From: Phaeoceros laevis | Taxonomy: Eukaryota; Anthocerotophyta; Anthocerotopsida; Notothyladales | Length of the DNA: 64,000 nucleotides | Assembly (NCBI GenBank): GCA_049999765.1 | Contig: JBNGIQ010009367.1 | Coordinates: forward strand, 1 to 64,000 | Reading direction: 5' to 3' | Shown: positions 10,475-20,294 of the stretch, piece by piece | Position numbering within the stretch: position 1 is the stretch's first letter | Layout: each line of letters begins with the position of its first letter | Made by a program: the position numbers and the translations under genes | Notes under the pieces: generated by a model | Database searches by the model: none | Told to the model about the DNA's origin: nothing | The model's input: the letters and a program-made list of their open reading frames with translations, nothing else

Positions 10475-12832
10475 ATGGCGAGTCCATCTTCAGGGGCAAG
10501 AGTAGCACGCGGAGATGAACGGGAGCCACGCAACAGGGGATATAAGCATAGAAAGCTTGAGGAGAGCAGCAGCGATGGGCCAGGAGGCAAAGCTGAAAGG
10601 AATGAGAGTGGAATCCCGGAGTTGAAAACGGAGAGTCTAACTCGTGGAGACCTTGGGCTGCCTATGGGAGTAGCTGGACAGATTGCGGATATGGCAGAGT
10701 AGGGAAGTGTGCAAGAACCTCCAGCAAGCAGTCCATCACCAGGTGCCCAATCCTTCCTCACTACATCTTCGTTTCTCTGCACTGGATTTACAGCGAATAG
10801 GCCTGGAAGCAGAGTGGCAAGATGGGGTGCTGCGGTTGCCCGACATGTTCTTTTCGCAGGAAGAGAAGGCTACGCTCAAGGAATTGCTCTCTAGTGGCCA
10901 TTTTTCACATTACCGGATTGCAAACTTTGCCAAGATAACAAAAGAGATGATGGAAATGCTGGTCACTTTGGAGAGGCAACATGCCAGTCTTGCTCGCAGG
11001 CTGCGTCAAGAAATGACGACCCCTATGATTCAACCGTCTGCGATCGGCGGCCCGTTCATTGAGGGGGCTAAGGAGCTCTTGCAGGAGGAACAAGAGAAGG
11101 CCCTGGCCCGTGGCTTACGGAGGTCAGTTATCTCGAAGTTGAGGGTCTTGGGTGCTAGCACAACAGAGGATTTAGTGACGAAATTATCCACTCCAGGTGA
11201 AATGATCACGTTAGTACTTCCAGCTACGATCTGCTCATGCCCCGCGTAAGGAATATACTTACTTGGCTAGAGCATGTTTTAGAGATCTTCTCTGCATAGT
11301 CGCAGCTTTGAACAAGGGTGTGTTGAGCAGTCACTTGCAATTCGAGTGTACACAAGGTCAAGTGTCTTACGATGGACTTGGCATCATTTGAAGAATGCTA
11401 TTTCGTAGGCACACCGGTTCAGGAAAGTCGGTGACTTTAGCAACGGTGGGAGCGGTTTTACTGAGTTTACTAAGCGGTCCTGACATTGTTCCTGTGTACT
11501 TACTGGCTGACGTTTATGTGAAAGAGCCTTACCATTGTCTCCGGCGAGCATTGTTGTTATCATTTGCTGAACATGAGGACCTATGTAATGACATACTCTT
11601 GCAGGATGACAATAAGTTGGCTATATGGTGCCGGCACAGGCGTGGAGGCTTCATTTTCCTGATAGATGAATGTAATGCTTTTGATACAAACAGGTCGAGC
11701 ACTCTACCTCTCAGAGATGGAAAGCATCGGCGTATGTTTGCTGAACTTAAGCAGATAGTGCAGGGGAATTTAGCAGTTTGGTGTTCCTCTGTCAACTCAA
11801 CAATAACCAGGTCTATAAAGTCTTTTCTTGATGTTCCTCATAGCCTTGTACTGAATGGCTCTTTCACTCCTTTAGAGATGGAGGAGTGGCACAAGGCTCA
11901 CTGTATGGCTCGTGATGAGGATGAGCATTATTACACGAGTAACGTTCCTCGGTTTCTCCACATTTGGCATTTAGAGCTAAAGAAAGGGGATCATAAATTC
12001 ATTGATAGATATAAGATTGCGCTGAGCTCATATGTAGCTAGGCTCAACAAGTACTTCATGATTGATGCAAGGCAAGAGAACTTGAATTCAGCAGTGAAAT
12101 TTCTGACAGAAGCACATGTGGAGATGGTTGAGCTAGATGATGTTCCAAGGGAGATTTTCTATTGTTAAGGGTTTTGCTGGTAGATCTCTTTGTCCATAGC
12201 TCAGGGATGTGGCTTACAAGCTCTTATTGCAGAGGGAAACAAGCGACAGAAAATTGCAGGATTTGGTAGATTTTCAGGTGTGGCGAAATGCCTTATGTCT
12301 AGATATCAGAACAAACAATGTTAATTGGCCTTGCCTAGGGTGGAATAGTGAAGCAGCAACCATCCTTGCGATTTGCAAGCATGGTTTTGTGTTGGCTGAT
12401 CATGGCAGGTTGACAGTCAACCACCGTGTGACTTTTTCGCCAGGTGAAGAAGCACAAGCTTTGACTATGAGACGTGAGGATGGTACACTATTTGTGCCTG
12501 AACAATTTAACCATAAACACGTGGATTTGCTCTATATGAAAGAGATGGAGGGCCAATGGTTGTTGGTGGGAATTCAGATCTCTGTATCGCTTTATGATGT
12601 GAAGGCACGGAAGAGGTCTTATGAGAAGTGGGTGGCCCACGCAACATTGGCATGTGGTGCAGAAAATGTGCAGTTTAAGTCTCTGTACATGCTGAGGGGT
12701 GCAAGCCAACTCCTTCCAACAATTTGTTCAATAAAGACTTTTAACTTTAGGGCTGGTGTCAAGGTGGCGCACGAAGATAATGAGCTATGTTTTGGAACAT
12801 TTGGATCGGTGCATTCTGATCTTAGCATATGA
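10475..12832 (+). pseudogene. CRN-like (Crinkler/RHSP type) P-loop NTPase plus REase-like nuclease gene, frameshifted
   Basis: Successive frames encode a polar N-terminus from the ATG at 10475, a helical segment (about 10690-11200), a P-loop (HTGSGKSVTLATVG, about 11400), a Walker B-like strand (GGFIFLIDECNAFD, about 11645) and a C-terminal part with an acidic, QxS-type nuclease strand (HVDLLYMKEM ... GIQISVSLYD, about 12518-12600). This order of NTPase followed by restriction-endonuclease-like domain is characteristic of CRN proteins. Continuity is lost near 10683, between 11200 and 11400 (at least two frame changes just before the P-loop), and at 12166, where TAA interrupts unless a very short intron is removed. 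Hence I call it a pseudogene, while a gene with unusual introns remains possible. CRNs occur in oomycetes, fungi and some plants; the plant role is unknown. Confidence 0.55.
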
Positions 12833-13452
12833 CCGCCTTCACCTCAACCAGCCCGTCTCCACTAAGGAAGTAGAGTGCAAAAGTATTTAGAGAACTGGCT
12901 CCAAAAAGGGTGAGGAGTGTGGGCGGATTGCTTGCAAGATTAGGGGTCATATGAACTGAGCCAAGACATGACATTTTCATCATACAATGTGCAGTTTAGC
13001 TCACCTTGCAGCTGACATAGGATCAGCTGCTGTCACACTTCCAGTTAAAGGACCAGTTTAGCTAGAGGAGTAGCTACATTTTATATGCTTCAGACATGCA
13101 TCTTCAGGAATTGTCCAAGCAGTGCCGCCGTCAAACCTTTGGCAAGGATGGTACTTGTCCAATCAGAAAACATGGAAGAGACACTATTTGAGCCAATTCG
13201 CATTTATCATTAGGTTTCTGATCCCACTGTCATATCACCATATACTTGGTTGCCATATGTGGTTTGGTTGGTTGATCGCCATATACTATTTCACTATACT
13301 TGGTTCGCATAGTGGCAAAAAGCATTGTTCGCATGTGGAGTCGGCTAAATACCGTAGCTCCCTTCACTCGGGAAACTACCGTGAATTGAGGCATATCAAC
13401 GAGCAGATTATTTCGTGGTATTCTTTCTCAACCGGCACCATCGGAACTTATA
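12833..13452. other. Intergenic region without recognised genes
   Basis: Nothing conserved is seen. Short local repeats (CATATACTTGGTT-like) lie near 13230-13300. Confidence 0.4.
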
Positions 13453-13558
13453 AGGATCCCTATAGGCGCGCGTATAAAGGCGCGCCTTATAAGTATAGGC
13501 CTTATAAGTATAGGATCTCTATAGGCGCGCGTATAAAGGATCCCTATAGGCGCGCGAC
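13453..13558. repeat. Cluster of GGATCYCTATAGGCGCGCG units
   Basis: The unit occurs at about 13454, 13513 and 13538. The first two are followed by TATAAAGG, and GGCGCGCC and CCTTATAAGTATAGG elements lie between them. The block is partly palindromic, GC-rich within AT-rich DNA, and noncoding. Confidence 0.7.
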
Positions 13559-13635
13559 TACTACTAGGGAGAGATACTGGATTCGAACCTAGGTTGACTG
13601 TTACCTATTTTCTAACCTATACCATATTTCCACAA

Positions 13636-13695
13636 GGGGCCCGTACCCTTCCTTAATGGAGTTTAATACGGGCCCCTTCCTTAATGGAGTTTAAT
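13636..13695. repeat. Direct and inverted short repeats
   Basis: CCTTCCTTAATGGAGTTTAAT occurs twice, about 28 bp apart. GGGGCCCGTA (13636-13645) has its inverted copy TACGGGCCCC at 13667-13676. Confidence 0.8.
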
Positions 13696-13772
13696 TATAT
13701 CCAATGGACATCCTAATCATGCTTGTCCTCCCAAAGCGCCCTAGCCTGAGGCTATCCATGCTACGCTGCTGC

Positions 13773-13823
13773 CGTACCTACAGGCTAGCCCTGCTACGTC
13801 CCTGTCGTACCTACAGGCTAGCC
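13773..13823. repeat. 33-bp spaced direct repeat
   Basis: CGTACCTACAGGCTAGCC is present at 13773-13790 and again at 13806-13823. Confidence 0.8.
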
Positions 13824-14411
13824 GTGCTACCAACAAGGAAGCTTGCTACGATCCCTATAGGGCGCGCCAAATATAATACCCTCGATCCCTACAGTGTACC
13901 TTGAAAAAATGTAACCAAGATAAGTGTTATCCCTCGATAAATGTTACGCGCTGTGGCGCTCCCCTAGTTGTGCACAAGGGTATTTAAATGTTATTTGTTA
14001 CTAGAGTAGAGGCCCCATCATATTGACGGGCATCACAGTCCCTGCACTTCCCTGTCCTTCCTTGTTTTTTTTGTGCCTTTTGTTCCATGAATAATTAGAA
14101 TTTTGTGTTGGTTTCAATGAGTTAGGGTTAGAATTTTGTGTTGGTTCAACAAGTTAGCGTTAGGGCGCTCGCACACACAGACACACAACACCTACCCCGA
14201 TTTCTTTATTATGTAAGATATGTTACACTTCGAGTAAAACGGCCTTTGAGTGGAGTAGAACTAAATGTTACATTACGGATTAAGTCCATAATATACATCA
14301 TTAGTTGAGCATAATACTCTTCATTAAAAAAAATTAGCGCACATTTCACTTAGGGCATGGTTACGGCACGGTTCACTTTGAGTTTTCCATACTCACCTAT
14401 GAGCGTGATGC

Positions 14412-14549
14412 GCCTTAGGGCACGGGTTTACACTGTTTGGTGTTGTTCTGTGAAGCCGTGTTGTGCCTTAGGGCACGGATTTACAGCGTTCGGTGTTGTT
14501 TTGTGGAGCAAATTTACAACGTTTGGTGTTGTTTTGTGGAGCCGTGTTA
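14412..14549. repeat. 53-bp repeat, two copies plus a partial third
   Basis: Units start at 14412 and 14465 (GCCTTAGGGCACGG...GGTGTTGTT) with a degenerate third copy from about 14511. Noncoding. Confidence 0.75.
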
Positions 14550-14711
14550 GGCTCGCGTGTTAGTTATGTAGTGTGCATGTTGCGCTCCTTTGTTAGTTAT
14601 GTGGTGTGCGAGAGTGCGCGCATCGATCGAGATTTATATTTATATTTATATTTATTATTTATTAATTAATTTTTGGCCAAAAAAAAGGTGAATTGAGTAT
14701 GTGTTACACTT

Positions 14712-14758
14712 GGATAAGTGTTACGCCTCATCGCGCTCCCGAGGCGTAACATTTATCC
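14712..14758. other. Long inverted repeat (potential hairpin)
   Basis: An 18-bp arm at 14712-14729 (GGATAAGTGTTACGCCTC) pairs with 14741-14758 with a single mismatch around an 11-nt loop. No gene surrounds it. It may be a transposon end or fold-back remnant. Confidence 0.75.
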
Positions 14759-14773
14759 AGGGTACACTATATA

Positions 14774-15153
14774 GGGCGCGCCAAATACAATACCCTCGTT
14801 CAGGAGGCTACGTCGGGTAGCGAGCCGGGGGTTGGCCCTCTACCGGCCTAGCTAGCGAGCCGGGGGTTGGCCCTCTACCCAATCCATAATCACCTTACTA
14901 CTACTACATAGCGTTTGTCTTAGTTAGTACCGAACTTTGAAAACCAGCCTTTGGTTAGCTGTCCGGCGCGCCAAATATAATACCCTCGTTCAGGAGGCTA
15001 CGTCGCTCACCGGTGACCGGGGAAGGCTCTCTAGGCTGGTAGAGGGCCTCCCCCCGGCCCGCTATCCAATCCATAATCATCTTACTACTACTATACAGCG
15101 TTTGTCTTAGTTAGTACAGAACTTTGAAAACCAGCCTTTGGTTAGCTGCATAG
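14774..15153. repeat. About 190-bp tandem duplication in noncoding DNA
   Basis: Both copies begin with GGCGCGCCAAATAYAATACCC (14775 and 14965), share CGTTCAGGAGGCTACGTCG, and end with TTTGTCTTAGTTAGTAC...CCTTTGGTTAGCT (14914 and 15101). The middle parts have diverged. Partial relatives occur at about 13861 (first element) and 15295-15343 (last element). Confidence 0.85.
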
Positions 15154-15294
15154 TTACCGCTAACTCCGCATTTTACTAATAAAACGTGGTAATTTTTTTT
15201 TACTCTAATCGCGAAAAAAACGCAAGTGTTTTTCATCTCTTGAAGAAAAAAAGTAAATTACTGAAAATACTTAAAATATTCGCTGCTTACTAAG

Positions 15295-15343
15295 TTTGTC
15301 TTAGTTAGTACCGAACTTTGAAAAAACAGCCTTTGGTTAGCTA
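15295..15343. repeat. Third copy of the TTTGTCTTAGTTAGTAC element
   Basis: It matches the 3' part of the 190-bp repeats at 14914 and 15101, with two extra A residues. Confidence 0.8.
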
Positions 15344-15492
15344 TCCGTCTCGGTGTGCAGCTTCCTAAAGGGGCTAGGGTTTAGGGCTTGTGGTCTTCAC
15401 TATGATGTTTTCACAAGTCGGCTGTAATTCGTCTTTCGCAAGGTTTAGTCTACTCGTTTTCTTCGTGTTTATAGTCTACTTGTTTCTTTTGT

Positions 15493-15681
15493 TTGTGCCC
15501 TTTCTCATATCTCAAGCTCCTTCATTCACCTCGCGTTAGGATCCCGAGGCCTGCCTCGTCCGACCGCGTTGGTCAACTTCAAGTTGGCCTGCCGGAAGGA
15601 AGCTGCTGCAGCTACTCGTATCGCAGATCAACCCGTGGTCCGCATCCCGACAACGCTATGGGGACAAACTCTTGTTGGTGA
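15493..15681 (+). pseudogene. Degenerate relative of the small Cys-containing ORF at 16004
   Basis: This 62-codon frame has no ATG start. It contains RVRIPRPASSD and LPEGSCCSYSY, which parallel RVRIRPPPQAD and LPDGSCCYDYEAY in the next ORF, about 520 bp downstream. The cysteines after the CC pair are lost. It looks like a decayed tandem copy of a short gene. Confidence 0.35.
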
Positions 15682-16003
15682 TAGAATCCCGGATGAGTGC
15701 CACGAAGGTGCAATGCGATGATGAGCTGAATGATCACGAGTTTTTTGTTGTAATTGCACCCACAGAGGACACGTTTGTGCTACTGCCATTTTCACGTTTC
15801 CAATGTGGGCTCAATTATCACCCCAATGCGCCGAGGTCCTCATGAATGTACACCGCACCACTTAAGCTTGAAAACACCCACCACCATACATACATAAACA
15901 GCGACAGCTAGCTACAGAGCTACAGCACCTGCGGGCCTCCTGAAATTTCAGTCTCAAACTTTAGGCGACTGCAGAGCAATGGTGAAACCCCTTCCACCAC
16001 CCC

Positions 16004-16282
16004 TTGTTCAAAATTCTCCAGCTGACATTGCTGCTGTACATGACATTGTGCGAGCTCACGTCATCGACGCCGATTCTGGACGATGTGGCGCCGCAGCGGG
16101 TGCGGATAAGACCTCCACCGCAGGCGGATCCGGAGACGGTGGTCCTACCGGACGGAAGTTGCTGCTACGACTACGAGGCGTACACATTTTGCGTCCACCC
16201 CCGGTCCATCCCGCCCAGAAGCGTGTGTGTTCGAACACAGTTTCTCCATGAAAGAGGTAGACGTTTCTCAGCCACGATATGA
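16004..16282 (+). CDS. Small Cys-containing ORF, possibly secreted
   Basis: The frame encodes a hydrophobic N-terminal stretch (ILQLTLLLYMTLCELTSS), then RVRIRPPP, LPDGSCCYDYEAYTFCVHP and a C-terminal CVRTQ. The first in-frame ATG (16040) is inside the hydrophobic stretch, so an upstream exon may supply the start; a competing frame begins with an ATG at 15979. A shared motif with the frame at 15493 suggests a duplicated small gene. Its last part overlaps a block duplicated at 33407-33470. The signal-peptide reading is inference, and no family is recognised. Confidence 0.35.
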   Translation: MFKILQLTLLLYMTLCELTSSTPILDDVAPQRVRIRPPPQADPETVVLPDGSCCYDYEAYTFCVHPRSIPPRSVCVRTQFLHERGRRFSATI

Positions 16283-16502
16283 GGGCACAGTGGTCACCGG
16301 TCTAAAGTTGCACTTGGACAACTCGAGGGTTTGCTGAAGTCCAAGGACTGAGAACGGCAGTTTCTAGCGAGGACCCGTCAGAATCCGAAACTTACTCGAT
16401 GGACATCTCAGATGCAGTTTCTAACAAGAAAAGCATTCGTATAAATTTGGCAATGTTTCGCTATTTAGTACAAGATAAAGCGGCACGTCTTTAAGGTGCC
16501 TC

Positions 16503-17804
16503 ATGGCGGGTGGAATCTGCTTGGTGGTGCACGTGGAGGACGAGCCAGCGGTGTGCAAGGATGATGCAGGCCCTTCCATGCTTGACTACTCCTCTGTGTG
16601 GCAGCTGCTGCCCGAGGACTTGGTGGACAAAATCCTCCTGCTTCTGCCTGCATCCAGCCAAGCACGCCTCCGCTGCGTGTGCAAGAGNNNNNNNNNNNNN
16701 NNNNNNNNNNNNNNNNNNNNNNNNNNNNNNNNNNNNNNNNNNNNNNNNNNNNNNNNNNNNNNNNNNNNNNNNNNNNNNNNNNNNNNNAAAAGAAGCCGGG
16801 AATGATGGAAGCGGAGGAGCTCTGCACAAGGTGGACATGCCAGGCGCCACGACGTGGATTCCTGGACTGGTAATAAACTCCAGGAGGTTGAAGGTGTTTT
16901 GTGGTGCCGGCCTGGTGGGAGTGGCTCACATGAGCTTTGAGGGAACCCTGGATTTCTGGCTGCTCAACGTGGCAAACAAGACCTGCAGCTGGCGAAACAA
17001 GACCTGCCGCCATCTGCCTCGCTTGTTTCTCAGCAGCAGTTGCTACACCGTGCATGAGACGACGCAGCGGTGCCGGTGGAGGCCGAGCGATTGGGAAATC
17101 TGGCTGGAACTGGCGCCGGAAAGCAGCGGCAGCAGCGATACCTTAAGTAGCTTCCGTATCGTCCTCATGGTGTTCCATCCTTGCGCTGTCGATGCATATG
17201 GTTGGTCCAGCCCCGCGTTGTATACCTACTCGAGCACCAGCACCGAGTGGCGAACTGTTCATCATCCGATTCAGCATCCGATTCGTCCACATCTTGAGTT
17301 GGTTTGGCGACATTGGAGACTCTAATAATTGTGAAAGGGTACGGATTTGCGGGGACAGCAATTGCATCTCACAGCTTCCAGATCCACCTTTGGGAGTTAA
17401 AACTCATCTCAGACCCCAGCACCGCTGCGGTGTTCGGGTGGAAAGTGGACGAATCGACCTTAAGCTTGTACAGGTTGGACGAAAGCAGCGGGTGGAGATG
17501 TGTGTATTCGGGGCTGCCACCGCAACTGCATCCTACGAGTATTAAATTTTACGTAGAGGCGACGAAGATTCTGGGAAACATGCTGATCCTGGTATTGGCG
17601 ATTTGGGAGTACCCTGAAGAACAGGACGCGCCCAGTGATGACGACAGCGACGGAGGTGAGAGTGATCACTGCTTGGCCATGGCTTACCACATGCATGACG
17701 GCTCCTGCCAGTGGTTCCGCCTTCCTGCCCAAGCTTTTCTCTACAAGTCGGGGCATAAGAGTGTGTTTCTGGAACCCACGCTTGTATCGCACCTCAGGTT
17801 CTGA
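16503..17804 (+). pseudogene. F-box protein gene copy A, frameshifted and interrupted by a gap
   Basis: It starts MAGGICLVVHVEDEPAVC and carries the F-box core LLPEDLVDKILLLLPASSQ...RLRCVCK, cut by 100 N at 16688. After the gap the frame continues through KEAGNDGSGGALHKVDMPGA and WLELAPESSGSSDTLSSFR to YSSTSTEWRTVHH, where sequence present in copy E (36867-38147) is missing or replaced and the frame shifts. A second frameshift, one extra A at about 17400 compared with copy E, precedes LISDPSTAAVFGWKVDESTL. The C-terminus (QWFRLPAQAFLYKSG ... VSHLRF) is preserved. F-box proteins of this kind recruit SCF ubiquitin ligase substrates through the C-terminal half. Two lesions relative to the paralog make this a pseudogene. 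Confidence 0.8.
16688..16787. other. Assembly gap (100 N)
   Basis: Run of N inside F-box copy A; the frame across it cannot be inferred. Confidence 1.
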
Positions 17805-18586
17805 ATGATCTGGACAACTTTAGCGAAATCTTAGAAGCAGCGTGGGGGCCGTTGCTTGTTCCAAATTCCATAGCTAGGTCTCCAATTTCTTCACTCCATG
17901 GACGTTTGCAACTCTGTGATTAATATGCTACAGGTAGACCTGGCTTTTCAGCCTATAGCTAGGAACTCTTTATAATTAGGATCGGAGACGGCTGCTGGCT
18001 TTAGAAATTTTCAACCAGTGAGAACTGCAAGTGATCACGAGAGGAATTCGAAGCTGGCTCTCATGATCAAGAGCTAGGCTAAGCTAATTCGTGATGCTGC
18101 CCACAACAATTGGCCACCCTTTTGAACAATTGGCAATTGCAATTCCAAGGCCACCCTTTTGAACACCTCTATTGCCTCCTAAACTGGCCTTAGACATGCT
18201 TACAAGCGCAAGAGGTGGTTTCCCAAAAATTTATGCGTTGGATTCGTACCCAAGCTTGACAGAAGTTCGAGAAACCCTGGCACTTTCTCAAGTTTTCAAG
18301 GTTGGCAGGGAAGGACGTCCATCACCTTCTTTGGCACTCTATTGTTTCAGTCACCACAAAGATCAGGAGGTCAGTGCTTGCGACAGTTGCGGAAGCCAGG
18401 CCGAGCAACAGGCTGCTCTGTTATGAGGACGTGGAAGCAGGTCTCTGTGATACCAACAGAGCTGAATCGTGAAACAGAGCTGCCGAAGTCAGGGTGTTAG
18501 GCAACTACATCTGTGTCTGAAACTCTTCTTTGCTTGATAGACTTGCCAGGTTGTATGTATGTGTATGTATTGCATTTATAGAGCAA
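17805..18586. other. Intergenic between F-box copy A and the Harbinger element
   Basis: No recognised gene. CCACCCTTTTGAACA repeats at about 18113 and 18151. A GTATGTAT microsatellite abuts the transposon near 18555. Confidence 0.4.
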
Positions 18587-18599
18587 GGGGTGTCACATG
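18587..18599 (+). repeat. Left terminal inverted repeat of the Harbinger element
   Basis: GGGGTGTCACATG, perfectly inverted at 21648-21660. Confidence 0.85.
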
Positions 18600-18864
18600 T
18601 GCGACGACCGTTCAAAAAAATGTTATTTTGGCCGTCGAAACGACGGAGCAGTACCTCCATGGAACTCCGCGACGCGACGGCTTTTTTGCTGTCCTACACG
18701 GTTTGTCAAGCCGTCGGCTTAACTTTATTTTATTTTTAGGTCGTGAACCGGTGCAGAGTCTCCACATGTATTCCAATAGGTCACCAGCAACAACGCAACA
18801 AGTACGCATGCTGCCAAGCTTAGTTTGTGACTTTACAAAATGGGAAGTACTCAAAAAAACACAC

Positions 18865-19991
18865 ATGCACAATGCACACGGCTGCCAAGCATCAATACAA
18901 TTGTTCAATACAATTGTTGATATGGTGAGAGATGAAGCTAATGCGATTTTTCTGACAGGTGAATCCAGTATTGTGGGAGATGAAGCTGAAGGGGCAAAAA
19001 TGGTTCTCAAATCAAAAGCTACCAAAGTATTGAAAAAAATCAAGACAGAGCCTAACGGTAACAAGACTACAAAGCAAGAGTACAAGTGGACTACTGATCA
19101 AGTTCATACTCTACTTGATAGGTGGAATGAGGTACGCACTCGAGTGAGTAAGGAAGGCTGGCTTTAAGTGGGACAATTATGAGGGACAATTATGAGGAGA
19201 TAGCTGAAGCTATTAATACAGGCTATGACCTTCCCCCAATTACTTGAATTCAAGTAAAGTACAAGCTTGAGAACTTGAAGCGCAAATACAACATAGAAAA
19301 AAGCAAGATGTCTAAGAGAGCTGCAGCAATCATTTGGGAGTGGTACTCAAGGGTTGATGTAATTTTAGGAGTTGATCTACGGCCAGCATCTGAGGGAATT
19401 ATGGGTGCCATGGATAGTGGTGTGCATATGGAGCCTTCTTGGAAAGATTCTTCCATCATACTCAGTGATGATGACAATGAAAACTCATGTGAAGTACCCT
19501 TGAACACTGAGCAACAAGGACACATGGAGAGTCACGCACATGATGCTAGGAATGCAAATACTACAACTACAAATGTTTCTAAGGCATCAGGACGTGTATC
19601 TAGTGCTGCCAAGACCCCTATGTTTACTGAACATATTGACCGTGTCCAGCTGCCAAGACCCCTATGTCTACTGAATCTATTGACCGACCAGGAGTGAGAG
19701 GAAAAAGAAACAGCAAAAGAAAGGCCTTTTACAGTCCAGGTAAGGAGCTAGCCTCCTCATTCAAAAATTATACAGCAAAAGAAAGGCTTTTATAGTCCAG
19801 GTAAGGAGCTAGCCTCCTCATTCAAAAATTATACTGATAAGCTCATGCTGATAGAAGAGAAAAAATTGAGTGTCATGGAAAGGCTTGTGACCAAGTTATT
19901 TGAAGACAAAAAAGAGAAGGTATTTGAGGACATAAGGGGCAATGCAACTTCAACACCAAGAGAGTCTAGTAATAACGAGGTATACATATGA
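18865..19991 (+). pseudogene. Harbinger ORF1: Myb/SANT-like DNA-binding protein, disabled
   Basis: The frame reads from MHNAHGCQASIQLFNTIVD through a trihelix/Myb-like domain (YKWTTDQVHTLLDRWNEV ... NYEEIAEAINTGYDLPP ... VQVKYKLENLKRKY-like, IIWEWYSRVDVILG) to a C-terminal helical region (KLMLIEEKKLSVMERLVTKL). Such proteins partner Harbinger transposases and aid nuclear import and binding to the element. It is broken by a 13-bp tandem duplication (19171-19196) with a frame change at about 19165, an in-frame TGA after NTGYDLPPIT, and a 62-bp duplication (19711-19833) whose second copy is one base shorter. The encoded family is clear; activity is unlikely. Confidence 0.75.
19711..19833. repeat. 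62-bp tandem duplication within ORF1
   Basis: Copies start at 19711 and 19773 (CAGCAAAAGAAAGG...). The second copy has lost one C and has a C-to-T change. Confidence 0.9.
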
Positions 19992-20024
19992 ATTTTCACT
20001 CCTCCGTATTCTGTTCTTTCCAGT

Positions 20025-20194
20025 CTTCAAGTAGTACTCCTACTCCTACAAATTTTTGTAGTGCCTTCTTCTACAAATTTTTATAGTCTTCAAGTAGTAC
20101 TCCTACTCCTACAAATTTTTGTAGTGCCTTCTTCTACAAATTTTTATAGTCTTCAAGTAGTACTCCTACTCCTACAAATTTTTGTAGTGCCTTC
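20025..20194. repeat. 63-bp tandem repeat, at least 2.7 copies, running into a gap
   Basis: Units at 20025, 20088 and 20151 (CTTCAAGTAGTACTCCTACTC...). The third is cut by N at 20195, so the true copy number is unknown; the array probably caused the gap. Confidence 0.9.
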
Positions 20195-20294
20195 NNNNNN
20201 NNNNNNNNNNNNNNNNNNNNNNNNNNNNNNNNNNNNNNNNNNNNNNNNNNNNNNNNNNNNNNNNNNNNNNNNNNNNNNNNNNNNNNNNNNNNNN
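20195..20294. other. Assembly gap (100 N)
   Basis: Gap between the 63-bp repeat array and the 3' end of the transposase reading frame. Confidence 1.
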
